Source: Verrucomicrobiaceae bacterium
GTDB taxonomy: Bacteria > Verrucomicrobiota > Verrucomicrobiia > Verrucomicrobiales > Verrucomicrobiaceae
Reading direction: 5' to 3'
Assembly (NCBI GenBank): GCA_947458455.1
Contig: CANGYJ010000002.1
Span: 186,001 to 250,000, forward strand
Length of the DNA: 64,000 nt
Positions 16,430 to 25,098 of the stretch are shown one piece after another. The notes below the pieces were generated by a model. That model saw only the letters and a program-made list of their open reading frames with translations. It was not told where the DNA came from and searched no databases. A program made the translations under genes and the position numbers. Each line of letters starts with the position of its first letter. Within the stretch, counting starts at the first letter, position 1.

Positions 16430-17134
16430 ATGCGTTCCTTGTCGTCACCCATCCAGCTGGCCTTAAAGCTCGTCGTCATGGCCATTGGCATGGTCGGCAG
16501 CCTCCATGCGCAGGATGACGAAGCCATCCCACGGCCCATGCGAGAGGAGACCTTCGAGGCCCTCATGGCTAATCCGCCTTTCACCCGCTCGCTCGGCTTC
16601 TCCGACTCCATCATCCTCACGGGCGTGGCCAAATTTGATCAGGACACCTTCGCCACCCTGATGGACACCCAGACGATGGAATCCCAAATCGTCTCCAAGA
16701 TTCCGAACCGCGAAGGTTGGCAATTGATTGGCGTCGGCGGAAATTCGGCCAAGGCAGAAACCTGGATCGCCAAGATTCAAATTCGCGGCGGAGAGATCGT
16801 CTCCATCCGCTATCAAAAGCCACCGCCACGTCCCCCGAAGTCCGGTGCCAGCGGCAAAGGAAGCAGCGGCAGCAGCGGCGGATCAGGCACGCTCACCACC
16901 GCGCAGATCAGTGAGGCACGTGCTGCCGCCGTGAACTACAAAGAAGGCTTCACCTCCGACGGTTATCCCCGTCAGCCGCCACGCGAGATGGTCGAAAAAC
17001 TCTCCCGCCTGAACGTCAACCAGCGTGAAGAGATCAACCGCGAGATGATCAGCCACCGCAACCGAGGCCTCGGACTCGACGAGCGCCGCAAAATTTATGA
17101 AGGCCTCGTGGACCGCGCCATGCAGCGGCGGTGA
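16430..17134 (+). CDS. exported protein of unknown function
   Basis: About 234 residues. A signal peptide (ALKLVVMAIGMVGSLHAQDD) precedes a conserved-looking domain (FTRSLGFSDSIILTGVAKFD, then EGWQLIGVGG). A proline/serine/glycine linker follows (PPPRPPKSGASGKGSSGSSG), then a charged helical C-terminus rich in arginine (NREMISHRNRGLGLDERRK). The start at 16430 directly precedes the signal peptide. The shape suggests a periplasmic, perhaps peptidoglycan- or nucleic-acid-touching, protein, but I recognise no family. Confidence 0.7.
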   Translation: MRSLSSPIQLALKLVVMAIGMVGSLHAQDDEAIPRPMREETFEALMANPPFTRSLGFSDSIILTGVAKFDQDTFATLMDTQTMESQIVSKIPNREGWQLIGVGGNSAKAETWIAKIQIRGGEIVSIRYQKPPPRPPKSGASGKGSSGSSGGSGTLTTAQISEARAAAVNYKEGFTSDGYPRQPPREMVEKLSRLNVNQREEINREMISHRNRGLGLDERRKIYEGLVDRAMQRR

Positions 17135-17192
17135 TAAGCGCAAGTGCCGTAGCGAGAGAAGGGTTGGCTAACCGTTCAGGAATTGAACACCC

Positions 17193-19436
17193 TCACAGCA
17201 ATTCCCGCAGCCCGGTGAAGCGCTTGCGGCTTTCTTGTTTGCTGATGGCGAGGGAGAGGGCGCGCTCATCGCCGACGAGGATGCAGAGCTTTTTGGCGCG
17301 GGTGATGGCGGTGTAGATGAGGCTGCGCTCGAGGAGGACGTAGTGCTGCGTGCTGACGGGGATGATGACGCAGGGGAACTCGCTGCCCTGGCTTTTGTGA
17401 ATCGTCAGCGCATAGGCGGGCTGGAGCTCGTCGAGCTCGCCGGGTTCGTATTCGACGGTGCGCTGGGCATCGAAGCGGACGTGGAGCTTCACGGGATCGG
17501 CATCAATGGCGGTGATGTGGCCGATGTCGCCATTGAAGACTTCTTTGTCGTAGTTGTTGTGGGTCTGGATGACTTTGTCGCCGACGCGGAAGGTCGTTTG
17601 AAAGCGCTCGATCTCGAATTTGACCTCGTTGGGCGGATTGAGGGCGAGTTGCAGCGAGTGGTTCAGTGAGGCGGTGCCGAGGAGGTTGCGGTTCATCGGC
17701 GTGAGCACCTGGATATCGGCGATGGGATCAAAGCCGTATTTGGCTGGCAGGCGGGTGTGGGCGAGCTGCACGATCAAATCGCGGATCTCTTCGGGCTCGC
17801 TGGCTTCGAGGAAGAAGAAGTCGCTGCGGCTGGCGGGCTTCAAATCGGGCACCTGGCCGCGATTGATGGCGTGGGCGCTGGTGATGATGCGGCTGCTGGC
17901 GGCCTGGCGGAAGATTTCGGTGAGCTTCACGCAGGGCACCGCGCCGCTGGCGATCAAATCGTGCAGCACCATGCCGGGGCCGACGGAGGGGAGCTGATCG
18001 GCATCGCCCACGATAAGCAGATGCGCACCCGGTGGCAGGGCAGAGAGAAACTGCGCCATGAGCGGCGCGTCGATCATGGAGGCCTCATCGACGACGAAGA
18101 GCTCGCCGACGAGCGGCTTGCCGCGATGTCGCCCCCAGTCGCCCTCGCCTTGGTATTCGAGCAAGCGGTGGAGGGTCTTCGCTTCGAGGCCGGTGCTTTC
18201 GCTGAGTCGCTTCGCGGCGCGACCGGTGGGCGCGGCGAGGACGAGTTTGACCTGCTTGCTCTGCAAAATGAGCAGGATGCTGCGCAGGATGGTGGTCTTG
18301 CCGACGCCGGGACCTCCAGTGATGATGAGCAGGCGCTGTCGCAGTGCCTCACGCACGGCCCGCTGCTGGCTTTCGGCCAGTTCGGTGACGGTTTTCTTCA
18401 TCACCCAGGCCAGCGCGGCATCTTCGTCGATGGGCGGATAGGCGGCGGGCGAGGCGGCGAGGGCTTTCACGCTGGCGGCGATGCTTTGCTCGGCGGCGCG
18501 GAGGGGCGGGAGGTAGAGAAAAGTGGTGTGGGCATTCGCTTCGCGGCTTCGCAGCATGCCCGCAGGGTCAGCGTCTTCATGGCGGGCAGGAGTGCCCGCA
18601 TCACTGGTCACGCGCTCGATTTGGCTGCTTTCGATGAGGGGCTCAATTTGGGAGCGAACGAGCTCGTCGGAGGCACCGAGGAGTTCGAGAGCCTTTTCGA
18701 TGGTTTTGGCTTCGGGGAAGCAGCAGTGGCCGTTTTGGGCCGCCGTCTCCAAAACATGCAAAAGACCGGCTTTGAGGCGCTCCGGGGCATCATTGGCCAC
18801 ACCGAGGCGGTAGGCGATGTCGTCGGCGGTTTTGAAGCCGATGCCACGGATGTCCTGCGCCATCCGATAAGGGTTCTCTTGGAGCACCGCCTGGGCTTCA
18901 TCGCCGTAGGTCTTGTAGATGCGCAGGGCGCGGGAGGAGCTGATGCCATGCTGATGGAGGAAGAGCATGATACTGTGCAGCGATTTCTGCTTCATCCATG
19001 ACTCGCGAATCTCCAGTCGGCGCTTTTTGCCCACGCCCTCGACATCTTCGAGCTTCTTCGATTCGTTCTCGATGATATCGAAGACCTTGGGGCCGAATTT
19101 TTCGACGATGCGCTTCGCATGCGCCGGGCCGATGCCTTTGATCAAACCGCTGCCGAGGTATCGCTCGATGCCGCCGAGCGAATCCGGCCGTTTCAGCTTC
19201 AAGTCATCGGCTTCGAACTGCGGCCCGAAGTCGCGATTCGGCTCCCACACGCCGCGAGCCTCGAATTCCTCGCCCGCGACGACACGCGGCGCTTTGCCGA
19301 GCAGGCTGACCGTGCCGGTTTTGCCATCCGGGATGATTTTGAGGATGCAGAAGCCGTTCTCTTCATTGTGAAACACCACACGCTCGACGAGTCCGCGGAG
19401 GACTTCGGCTTTGGGGGTGTTTCTGGGTGGTGGCAT
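17193..19436 (-). CDS. recD2: RecD2 family ATP-dependent DNA helicase
   Basis: A 5'-3' superfamily 1B helicase involved in DNA repair and replication-fork stability, independent of RecBC. The 747 residues show the RecD2-specific N-terminal OB region, helix-hairpin-helix segments (LIKGIGPAHAKRIVEKFGPK, VEGVGKKRR), Walker A ITGGPGVGKTT (about 370), Walker B FVVDEASMIDAP, VGDADQLPSVGPG and the C-terminal YALTIHKSQGSEF. Length is normal. Residues of about 277-300 (SDAGTPARHEDADPAGMLRS) look like an in-frame repeat insertion. Confidence 0.92.
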   Translation of the reverse strand: MPPPRNTPKAEVLRGLVERVVFHNEENGFCILKIIPDGKTGTVSLLGKAPRVVAGEEFEARGVWEPNRDFGPQFEADDLKLKRPDSLGGIERYLGSGLIKGIGPAHAKRIVEKFGPKVFDIIENESKKLEDVEGVGKKRRLEIRESWMKQKSLHSIMLFLHQHGISSSRALRIYKTYGDEAQAVLQENPYRMAQDIRGIGFKTADDIAYRLGVANDAPERLKAGLLHVLETAAQNGHCCFPEAKTIEKALELLGASDELVRSQIEPLIESSQIERVTSDAGTPARHEDADPAGMLRSREANAHTTFLYLPPLRAAEQSIAASVKALAASPAAYPPIDEDAALAWVMKKTVTELAESQQRAVREALRQRLLIITGGPGVGKTTILRSILLILQSKQVKLVLAAPTGRAAKRLSESTGLEAKTLHRLLEYQGEGDWGRHRGKPLVGELFVVDEASMIDAPLMAQFLSALPPGAHLLIVGDADQLPSVGPGMVLHDLIASGAVPCVKLTEIFRQAASSRIITSAHAINRGQVPDLKPASRSDFFFLEASEPEEIRDLIVQLAHTRLPAKYGFDPIADIQVLTPMNRNLLGTASLNHSLQLALNPPNEVKFEIERFQTTFRVGDKVIQTHNNYDKEVFNGDIGHITAIDADPVKLHVRFDAQRTVEYEPGELDELQPAYALTIHKSQGSEFPCVIIPVSTQHYVLLERSLIYTAITRAKKLCILVGDERALSLAISKQESRKRFTGLRELL
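18536..18605. repeat. in-frame GC-rich hairpin repeat inside recD2
   Basis: A perfect stem GCGGGCA / TGCCCGC (18582-18588 and 18593-18599, loop GGAG), with an additional TGCCCGC copy at 18556. It lies in a poorly conserved linker ahead of the Walker A motif and encodes AGTPARHEDADPAGMLRS in the recD2 frame. Confidence 0.55.
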
Positions 19437-19504
19437 GCGGCGGTAGAAACAGAGTGAATCCAGAATAAGACCAGGTTCGCAAGGACGTTAACCAAATCCT
19501 ATCT

Positions 19505-20134
19505 ATGAAACGCCCTTGGAAAGACATCTCCGTGCCGCTGCGCGATGGCATGGCGCACTGGCCAGGTGACCCGGAGTGTCGCATCACGCGGGTGAACAAG
19601 ATGGAGGAGGGGGCGGTGTGCAATCTCACGCACCTTTCCATGAGCGCCCACACGGGCACGCACATGGATGCGCCTCGGCATTTTGTGGCGGATGGCCTGA
19701 CGATGGAGCAGATGCCGCTGGAGCCGGTGATCGGCCGATGCCGGGTGGTGGAGTTTGAGGTGGAGAGCCAGATCACGGCGGATGATTTGAAGGATCTGCG
19801 CCTGCTGCCGGGTCAGCGGCTGCTTTTCAAGACGCGGAATTCCACGCGAAGCTGGGCGATGAGCGAGTTCGACAAGGACTTCATCTCCATCCGGGCGGAC
19901 GCCGCGCAGCTCCTCGTCGATTTGAAGATCGTGACCGTGGGCGTGGATTACCTGAGCATTGGCGGTTACGGCAAGGACGTGGTCGAAACGCATCAAATCA
20001 TGCTCGGCGCTGGCATCTGGGTGATCGAGGGCTTGAACCTCGCGGCGATCAAACCGGGTTACTACGACCTCATCTGCCTGCCGCTGAAGATTGAGGGCGC
20101 GGATGGTGCTCCCTGTCGGGCGGTGCTGCGCTAG
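19505..20134 (+). CDS. cyclase-family metal-dependent hydrolase (kynurenine-formamidase-like)
   Basis: A 209-residue member of the cyclase family (PF04199). The zinc signature is MSAHTGTHMDAPRHF, the family's HxGTHxDxPxHF, at about residues 47-61. The opening DISVPLRDGMAHWPGDP and the later TVGVDYLSIGGYG and HQIMLGAGIWVIEGL also match. Related enzymes hydrolyse N-formylkynurenine or isatin, but no tryptophan-pathway genes are nearby, so the substrate is open. Its TAG overlaps the stop of the convergent rhomboid-like gene in a shared CTAG. Confidence 0.85.
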   Translation: MKRPWKDISVPLRDGMAHWPGDPECRITRVNKMEEGAVCNLTHLSMSAHTGTHMDAPRHFVADGLTMEQMPLEPVIGRCRVVEFEVESQITADDLKDLRLLPGQRLLFKTRNSTRSWAMSEFDKDFISIRADAAQLLVDLKIVTVGVDYLSIGGYGKDVVETHQIMLGAGIWVIEGLNLAAIKPGYYDLICLPLKIEGADGAPCRAVLR

Positions 20135-20937
20135 CGGCGCTTTCGCATCTCTTGGCTGGCTTTGTCGAGGATGCGGCGCTCTTCGGCGGTGATACTGTGC
20201 ATGCCCTGATGGCTGATCTTGTCGAGGATGTCATCGACAGTGGGAGCGACCGGTTTCGATGGCGGGGCGGCTTTGGCGGGCTCGGGAGAGGTTTGTGGCA
20301 TGGAGGGGAGCTTCAGCTCGCCCTTCTCAAAACGGATGAAGGCATACGCGGTGCCGACGGTGGAGGCCAAAAGGATGAGCGAGCTCAAATCGCGGACGAA
20401 GAGGGATTGCAGCACATTCACGCCGACGAGGATGGCAGCGAGCACCCAGGCATCGAGCGTGACGATGAGGATGCTGACCTTGGCGGTGGGATAGAGCGTG
20501 GCAAAGGCGATGAAGATGGCGAACTCGATGGCCATGATGCCTGCGCAGGCAAAAGCGCCCATGCCGAGCATGCCGAAGAGGGAAATGACCACCGGTGGAA
20601 CCAGACAGAGAAGCAGCAGCAACCTCACAAAAGCACGGCGGCCGATGTGGCGCTCCACCGCCTCGCCAAAATTCCAAAGGAGGTAGCAGCCAATGAGGGT
20701 CCAGAGGCTGGGCGGATTGAAAAACGGGTAGGTGAAGGGCGTCCAGAGATGGTGCTGCCGGAATAAGCTCTCGTAGCTGAAGATGAACTGCGTGGAGATC
20801 TGCGGCCCGAGCAGGGCGGTGAGGATCATGCTGGCCAAGGCCCCGAGTGCGAGGATCGCGGCGAGGTAAACGGGTTGCTGCCGCCACCAGGTGAGCGGCA
20901 GATGGTCTTGGGAGGGTGGGAGCCAGCGGTCAAACAT
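20131..20937 (-). CDS. rhomboid-like membrane protein, catalytic serine not seen, DUF6576-type tail
   Basis: A 268-residue protein with about six hydrophobic helices in a rhomboid-like order (WTPFTYPFFNP, LWNFGEAVERHIG). A soluble tail ends VDDILDKISHQGMHSITAEE, the DUF6576 type that follows bacterial rhomboids. Where active rhomboids carry GxSG, this protein has AFACAGIMA, and no helix-6 histidine is evident. It is therefore probably an inactive pseudoprotease, perhaps a membrane-protein-binding factor. Co-oriented with the Xer gene 12 bp away. Confidence 0.65.
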   Translation of the reverse strand: MFDRWLPPSQDHLPLTWWRQQPVYLAAILALGALASMILTALLGPQISTQFIFSYESLFRQHHLWTPFTYPFFNPPSLWTLIGCYLLWNFGEAVERHIGRRAFVRLLLLLCLVPPVVISLFGMLGMGAFACAGIMAIEFAIFIAFATLYPTAKVSILIVTLDAWVLAAILVGVNVLQSLFVRDLSSLILLASTVGTAYAFIRFEKGELKLPSMPQTSPEPAKAAPPSKPVAPTVDDILDKISHQGMHSITAEERRILDKASQEMRKRR

Positions 20938-20949
20938 AGGTCAAAATGT

Positions 20950-21864
20950 TCACGCCCGCGGATGCGCGAGGTCATAGACCTCTTTCATGCGCTGGGTGGA
21001 GACGTGAGTGTAAATCTGCGTGGTGGAGAGGCTGGCGTGGCCGAGGAGGCTTTGCACGCTGCGAAGATCGGCGCCGTTGTTTAAAAGATGGGTGGCGAAG
21101 CTGTGGCGGAATTTATGCGGCGTCATGTGGACGGCGAGGCCGGAGAGTCGCCAGTATTTTCCCACCACATCCGCCACGGCCACGCGGGTCATGCGGCGGC
21201 GAACCTTGCTGAGAAAGAGAGGGCCGTTCTGCACGCCTGCCTGATGCCGATAACGCTGGATGGCCTCCAGGGCGGGCCTGCCGAGCGGACAGAGGCGCTC
21301 TTTGCGGCCTTTGCCAAAGACGCGGGCGACTTCGCCGATGACATCAATGTCCTCCACATTGAGCCCGACGAGTTCACTCAAGCGCATGCCGGTCGAGTAA
21401 AACAGCTCAAGGATGGCGGCATCACGCGGCGGACCCCAGATAGGGGCTTGCTTGTCCTTCGGCGTTTTGAGCGGCAGGGAGAGGAGGTCGTCGATTTGGG
21501 TCACGGTGAAGACCACGGGCAGCTTTTTCTCCATTTTGGGGAGCATCACATCCATGAGCGGATTGTGCTTCCAGCCACGGCGGCGAGTGAGCCATTTGAA
21601 AAAGCTGCGCAGCGCGGCGAATTGCAGCCGGATGGTGGTGCGGGCACGCTCCTGCTTCATCAGATCAAAGAGAAAGGCCCGGAAGTCATCGGAGCTGAGC
21701 TGATCCCAGCCTTTGAACGGCCTGCGCCACTGCCGGAACTGCCGCAGAGCCGTCTCGTAAAGCTCCAGCGTGCGGGGAGAGCTGCGCCGCTCGGCATCGA
21801 GAAACTGCAAAAAGCCTTCCGCGAGCTCGTCAGGCGGTTCGATGGTGGCGGGGGCTTCGGGCAT
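20950..21864 (-). CDS. tyrosine recombinase of the XerC/XerD type
   Basis: About 304 residues. An N-terminal SAM-like DNA-binding domain (FLQFLDAERRSSPRTLELYE) precedes a catalytic domain with the R-K-H-R-H-Y set: STGMRLSELVGL, FGKGRKERLCPLG, HMTPHKFRHSFATHLL, SLLGHASLSTTQIYTHV. Length and plain architecture fit chromosome-dimer resolution rather than a mobile-element integrase, and no att site or integron array was seen. The start at 21864 is preferred; an ATG at 21876 adds four residues, and sequence above it is repeat. Confidence 0.85.
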   Translation of the reverse strand: MPEAPATIEPPDELAEGFLQFLDAERRSSPRTLELYETALRQFRQWRRPFKGWDQLSSDDFRAFLFDLMKQERARTTIRLQFAALRSFFKWLTRRRGWKHNPLMDVMLPKMEKKLPVVFTVTQIDDLLSLPLKTPKDKQAPIWGPPRDAAILELFYSTGMRLSELVGLNVEDIDVIGEVARVFGKGRKERLCPLGRPALEAIQRYRHQAGVQNGPLFLSKVRRRMTRVAVADVVGKYWRLSGLAVHMTPHKFRHSFATHLLNNGADLRSVQSLLGHASLSTTQIYTHVSTQRMKEVYDLAHPRA

Positions 21865-21880
21865 GCGTGGGAGCATATAG

Positions 21881-21916
21881 AAAGGACGAAAGGGACGGAA
21901 AGGACGAAAGAGACGC
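21881..21916. repeat. two tandem 18-bp units
   Basis: AAAGGACGAAAGGGACGG is followed by AAAGGACGAAAGAGACGC, in the leader between the divergent Xer and LptF genes. The reverse of this sequence encodes repeated RPF. Similar GGACGAA tracts occur singly elsewhere. Confidence 0.7.
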
Positions 21917-21988
21917 GGTGGTAGGCGAAAGGTTACGAGTTGCGAAACAGGATAACAGAGAACAGAGAACCGCGAACCAATCCGCCCC

Positions 21989-23107
21989 ATGCCCTTCCGC
22001 ATCTTTGACCGCTACCTCGCCCGCCAGATCGGCATGGCGACGCTGATCGGCGTGGCGCTGCTCAGCGGCGTGATGGTGCTGGGGAATGTCTACAAGAAGC
22101 TCGACGAGCTGCTGGGGAATACCGAGCTGCCCATCTCCGTCGTGCTGGAGTTTGTGGCGCTGGTGATTCCCTTCTCGCTGATTTACACCATCCCCTGGGC
22201 CTTCCTCACCGGCATCCTGCTCGTGTTTGGACGCCTCTCGGCGGATAACGAACTCGTCTCCCTGCGCATGACCGGCATGTCCATGCCGCGCATCTGCCTG
22301 CCGGTCTTCGGAATGGCCGTGCTGCTCAGCGCCGTGTGCTTTTATGTGAATGTCGATCTGGCTCCGGCAGCCAAGGACCGCATGAAGCGCCTCTTTTATC
22401 GTGTCGTGGCGGATAATCCCGAGACGCTCTTCCAGGAAGGTCAGGTGCTCGACAAGATGCCCGGCTACCGCATCTACACCGGTAAGCGCAACGGCACCGA
22501 GCTCAAAGACCTGCACATCATGCAGATCTCCGGGGCCACCACCGCCTACATCCGCGCCACGGATGCCACGCTGCATGCGAAGCCCGGCTCTCTCGATTTC
22601 ATGCTCAATCTCCGTGATGAGCACCTCGAGCAGGCGGGCAGCGGCGCGGGCGATAAGACGCAGGCCCTGGGTTTTGGCAGCAAATGGCTCTCCTTCTCGC
22701 TGGCGAAGCTGCAGGAGGACACCGTGCGCATCAATGCCAGCATGAAATCCACGCCGGCCCTCTCGCAGGAGGTGAGCACTGGGAAGGATTGCTTCACCGG
22801 GGTGGAGCTCACGCCGCTACAGAAGTCCCTCTCGCACACGGAGCTGAACAAACGCTACAGCTTCTCCCTCGCCTCGATCACCTTTGCCCTCGTGGGCATC
22901 CCGCTGGGCATCACCGCGCAGCGTCGCGAGACCTCCATGGGCTTTGTCATCGGCATCGCCACGGCACTGGCCTACATGAGCTTCATCATCCTGGCGGAGG
23001 CACTCGGAGAAAAGCCCGGTGCCATGCCTCACCTGCTCATGTGGCTGCCGAATGTGCTTTTCCTCGGCATCGGCGCCTGGATGTTTCGCAAGCTGAGCCG
23101 CAAGTAA
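21989..23107 (+). CDS. LptF/LptG family permease
   Basis: Membrane subunit of the LptBFG ABC transporter that extracts lipopolysaccharide from the inner membrane. The 372 residues have the YjgP/YjgQ layout: an opening FDRYLARQIG, three N-terminal helices (IPFSLIYTIPWAFLTGILLV then LSADNELVSLRMTGMS), a periplasmic beta domain from about 110 to 270, and three C-terminal helices (ITFALVGIPLGITAQRRETS). LptF and LptG cannot be told apart here. No partner or lptB is adjacent, which is common outside Proteobacteria. Confidence 0.85.
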   Translation: MPFRIFDRYLARQIGMATLIGVALLSGVMVLGNVYKKLDELLGNTELPISVVLEFVALVIPFSLIYTIPWAFLTGILLVFGRLSADNELVSLRMTGMSMPRICLPVFGMAVLLSAVCFYVNVDLAPAAKDRMKRLFYRVVADNPETLFQEGQVLDKMPGYRIYTGKRNGTELKDLHIMQISGATTAYIRATDATLHAKPGSLDFMLNLRDEHLEQAGSGAGDKTQALGFGSKWLSFSLAKLQEDTVRINASMKSTPALSQEVSTGKDCFTGVELTPLQKSLSHTELNKRYSFSLASITFALVGIPLGITAQRRETSMGFVIGIATALAYMSFIILAEALGEKPGAMPHLLMWLPNVLFLGIGAWMFRKLSRK

Positions 23108-23138
23108 CCCCGCCTCTCATCGCGTTTTTTCAGCTGTC

Positions 23139-24065
23139 ATGCCCATCACCCTTCCCACCACCTCCCGCCGCCGCTGGATGCAGCAGGCCACCGCAGCCGG
23201 ATTCGCCTCGCTCGCCGCGAAACTGCCGGCCGCCGAGCTTCCCGAGCAGCTCTGGGTGCTGTTTTCTGATCCGCACATCGCCGAGGATGAAAAAGCCTTC
23301 TCCCGCGAGGTCTGCATGGCGGAGAATCTCACCCGCTGCGTCAATCAGGTGCTCAAAATCGGCCAAAAACCCTTCGGCGTCATCGTGAATGGCGACTGCG
23401 CCCTGCTTGATGGCAAGACCGAGGACTACGCCACCTTCACCCGGCTCATGGAGCCCCTCACCGGCAACTCCATCCAGGTCCACTGCACCCTCGGCAACCA
23501 CGACAGCCGCCAAAATTTCATCAATGCCGTCCTCCCGCCCGGTCCACCGAATGCCGAACGCCAGGTGCCCGTGGCGGATAAGCACGTCTCCGTCGTCTCC
23601 AGCGCCACGATGAACTGGGTGCTGCTCGATTCCCTCCACAGCGTCAACCAAACTCCCGGCCTGCTCGGTGATCTCCAACTCGGCTGGATCGACCGCACCC
23701 TGCGCGGCCTGCCGAACAAGCCCACCCTCGTCTGCGCCCATCACAATCCCATGCTCTCCAGCATGGAGGAGAAGAAGAAAAATGCCTGCCTCCAGGACAG
23801 CGATGCCCTTTTCAAAGTCCTCGCCGCGCACGACAAAGTGAAAGGCTTCATCCACGGCCACATCCACCACTGGAACCTCTCCAAGCACGCCGAAACCGGC
23901 CTTCCCGTGCTCAGCCTGCCGCCCGTGGCCTACACCTTTGGCAAAGACCGCCCGAATGGCTGGGTGCTCGTCCGTGCCACCGCCGAAAAAGCCGAGTTCG
24001 AGCTCCGCAGCCTTAATCCCGCCCACGACGAGCACGGCAAGAAGCATATCATCGACTTCGCCTGA
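23139..24065 (+). CDS. Tat-exported metallophosphoesterase
   Basis: A 308-residue calcineurin-like phosphoesterase. The N-terminus has a twin-arginine signal (TSRRRWMQQATAAGFASLAA). Metal-site motifs follow in order: LFSDPHIAED, VNGDCALLDG, LGNHDSR, CAHHNP and GHIHHW. Residues for a dinuclear metal centre are complete, so it is probably active after folding in the cytoplasm and export. The substrate is unknown. It starts about 30 bp after the LptF/G gene and may be co-transcribed with it. Confidence 0.85.
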   Translation: MPITLPTTSRRRWMQQATAAGFASLAAKLPAAELPEQLWVLFSDPHIAEDEKAFSREVCMAENLTRCVNQVLKIGQKPFGVIVNGDCALLDGKTEDYATFTRLMEPLTGNSIQVHCTLGNHDSRQNFINAVLPPGPPNAERQVPVADKHVSVVSSATMNWVLLDSLHSVNQTPGLLGDLQLGWIDRTLRGLPNKPTLVCAHHNPMLSSMEEKKKNACLQDSDALFKVLAAHDKVKGFIHGHIHHWNLSKHAETGLPVLSLPPVAYTFGKDRPNGWVLVRATAEKAEFELRSLNPAHDEHGKKHIIDFA

Positions 24066-24165
24066 GGATTTGGAGCCTCCGCAGCGCGGATCGAAAGCGG
24101 GTTCACTGTCCCGTGAGCTTGACCTTTCCCCCCATCGCTGCTCTCGCTAAGGACTGCCTTCACCC

Positions 24166-25062
24166 ATGACCGCCCGCGATCTCCTCACTCTCACGAAATT
24201 CCGCCTCAGTGCGCTCGTGATCGTGACCACGTTTGTCGGCTTCTGGCTGCGGGCACCCCGTCCGCTGGACTTCTGGCTGCTGGCGCACACGATTTTTGGC
24301 AGCACGCTGGCCGCCTTTGGTGCCGCCGTTTTTAACCAGCTCATGGAGATCGAGCCGGACAGCCGCATGCAGCGCACGGCGGATCGGCCCCTGCCATCGG
24401 GTCGCGTGAGTCCCTCGGCGGCGTTTGGGCTGGGCTGGTTTTTGAGCGCCTTGGCGCTCATCCATCTGGCGAATCGCGTGAATGTGGAAGCGGCCGCTCT
24501 CACGGCGGCCACGCTGGCGGTTTATCTTTTCATCTACACGCCGCTGAAGCGCCAAAACGCCATCAACACGCTTGTTGGCGCGGTTTCAGGCGCTTTGCCA
24601 CCGCTCATCGGCTGGGCCGGGGCGGCCGGGCCGGCCACCAGCATCACGCCGTACTTCCGCTGGCAGCTCATGCTGGAGCCGGGAGCCATTTATCTCTTCA
24701 TGCTGCTCTTTCTCTGGCAGCTCCCACACTTCCTGGCGATCAACTGGATGTATCGGGACGAGTATCGCAAAGGCGGCTTCATCATGCTGGCGAACGAGGA
24801 CGAGCACGGCGCGAAGACCTCCCGCCATGCGCTCGCCTACGCCTTCGCCACGCTGCTGCTGATGCTTTATCCCGCCTACACGGCCACGGTGAGTTTGGCG
24901 TGGTTTTTGCCACCTGCGTTGCTGCTCAGCGGCTGGCTCGGCTGGCTGGCGCTGCGCTTTAATCGCCAGCCAGAACGTCCGACGGCGCGAAAGCTCTTCT
25001 TTTGCACGCTCGCCTATCTGCCGCTCATTTTGATCGTCACCGTGCTGGCCTGGAAACGCTGA
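24166..25062 (+). CDS. ctaB: protoheme IX farnesyltransferase
   Basis: Converts heme B to heme O for cytochrome oxidase in the inner membrane. The 298 residues show about nine helices and the UbiA-family motif NQLMEIEPDSRMQRTADRPL (residues of about 60-80), with glutamate replacing the usual first aspartate. The second loop MYRDEYRKGGFIML is followed by DEHGAKTSRHALAY. The next genes encode a Sco-type copper chaperone and a DUF420 protein, the usual company of ctaB in oxidase assembly. Confidence 0.92.
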   Translation: MTARDLLTLTKFRLSALVIVTTFVGFWLRAPRPLDFWLLAHTIFGSTLAAFGAAVFNQLMEIEPDSRMQRTADRPLPSGRVSPSAAFGLGWFLSALALIHLANRVNVEAAALTAATLAVYLFIYTPLKRQNAINTLVGAVSGALPPLIGWAGAAGPATSITPYFRWQLMLEPGAIYLFMLLFLWQLPHFLAINWMYRDEYRKGGFIMLANEDEHGAKTSRHALAYAFATLLLMLYPAYTATVSLAWFLPPALLLSGWLGWLALRFNRQPERPTARKLFFCTLAYLPLILIVTVLAWKR

Positions 25063-25098
25063 TCCAAAGGCCGTTTTCCTTCGTAACCTCCGCGCTCC

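Noticed and set aside
17757-19001. Open frame of 414 codons on the plus strand
   Set aside because: Antisense to recD2; composition is dominated by Glu/Gly/Ala from reverse-complement codon bias.
20950-21864. Integrase of a mobile element
   Set aside because: The protein has plain XerC/D architecture and length; there is no tRNA gene, att duplication, cassette array or phage gene beside it.
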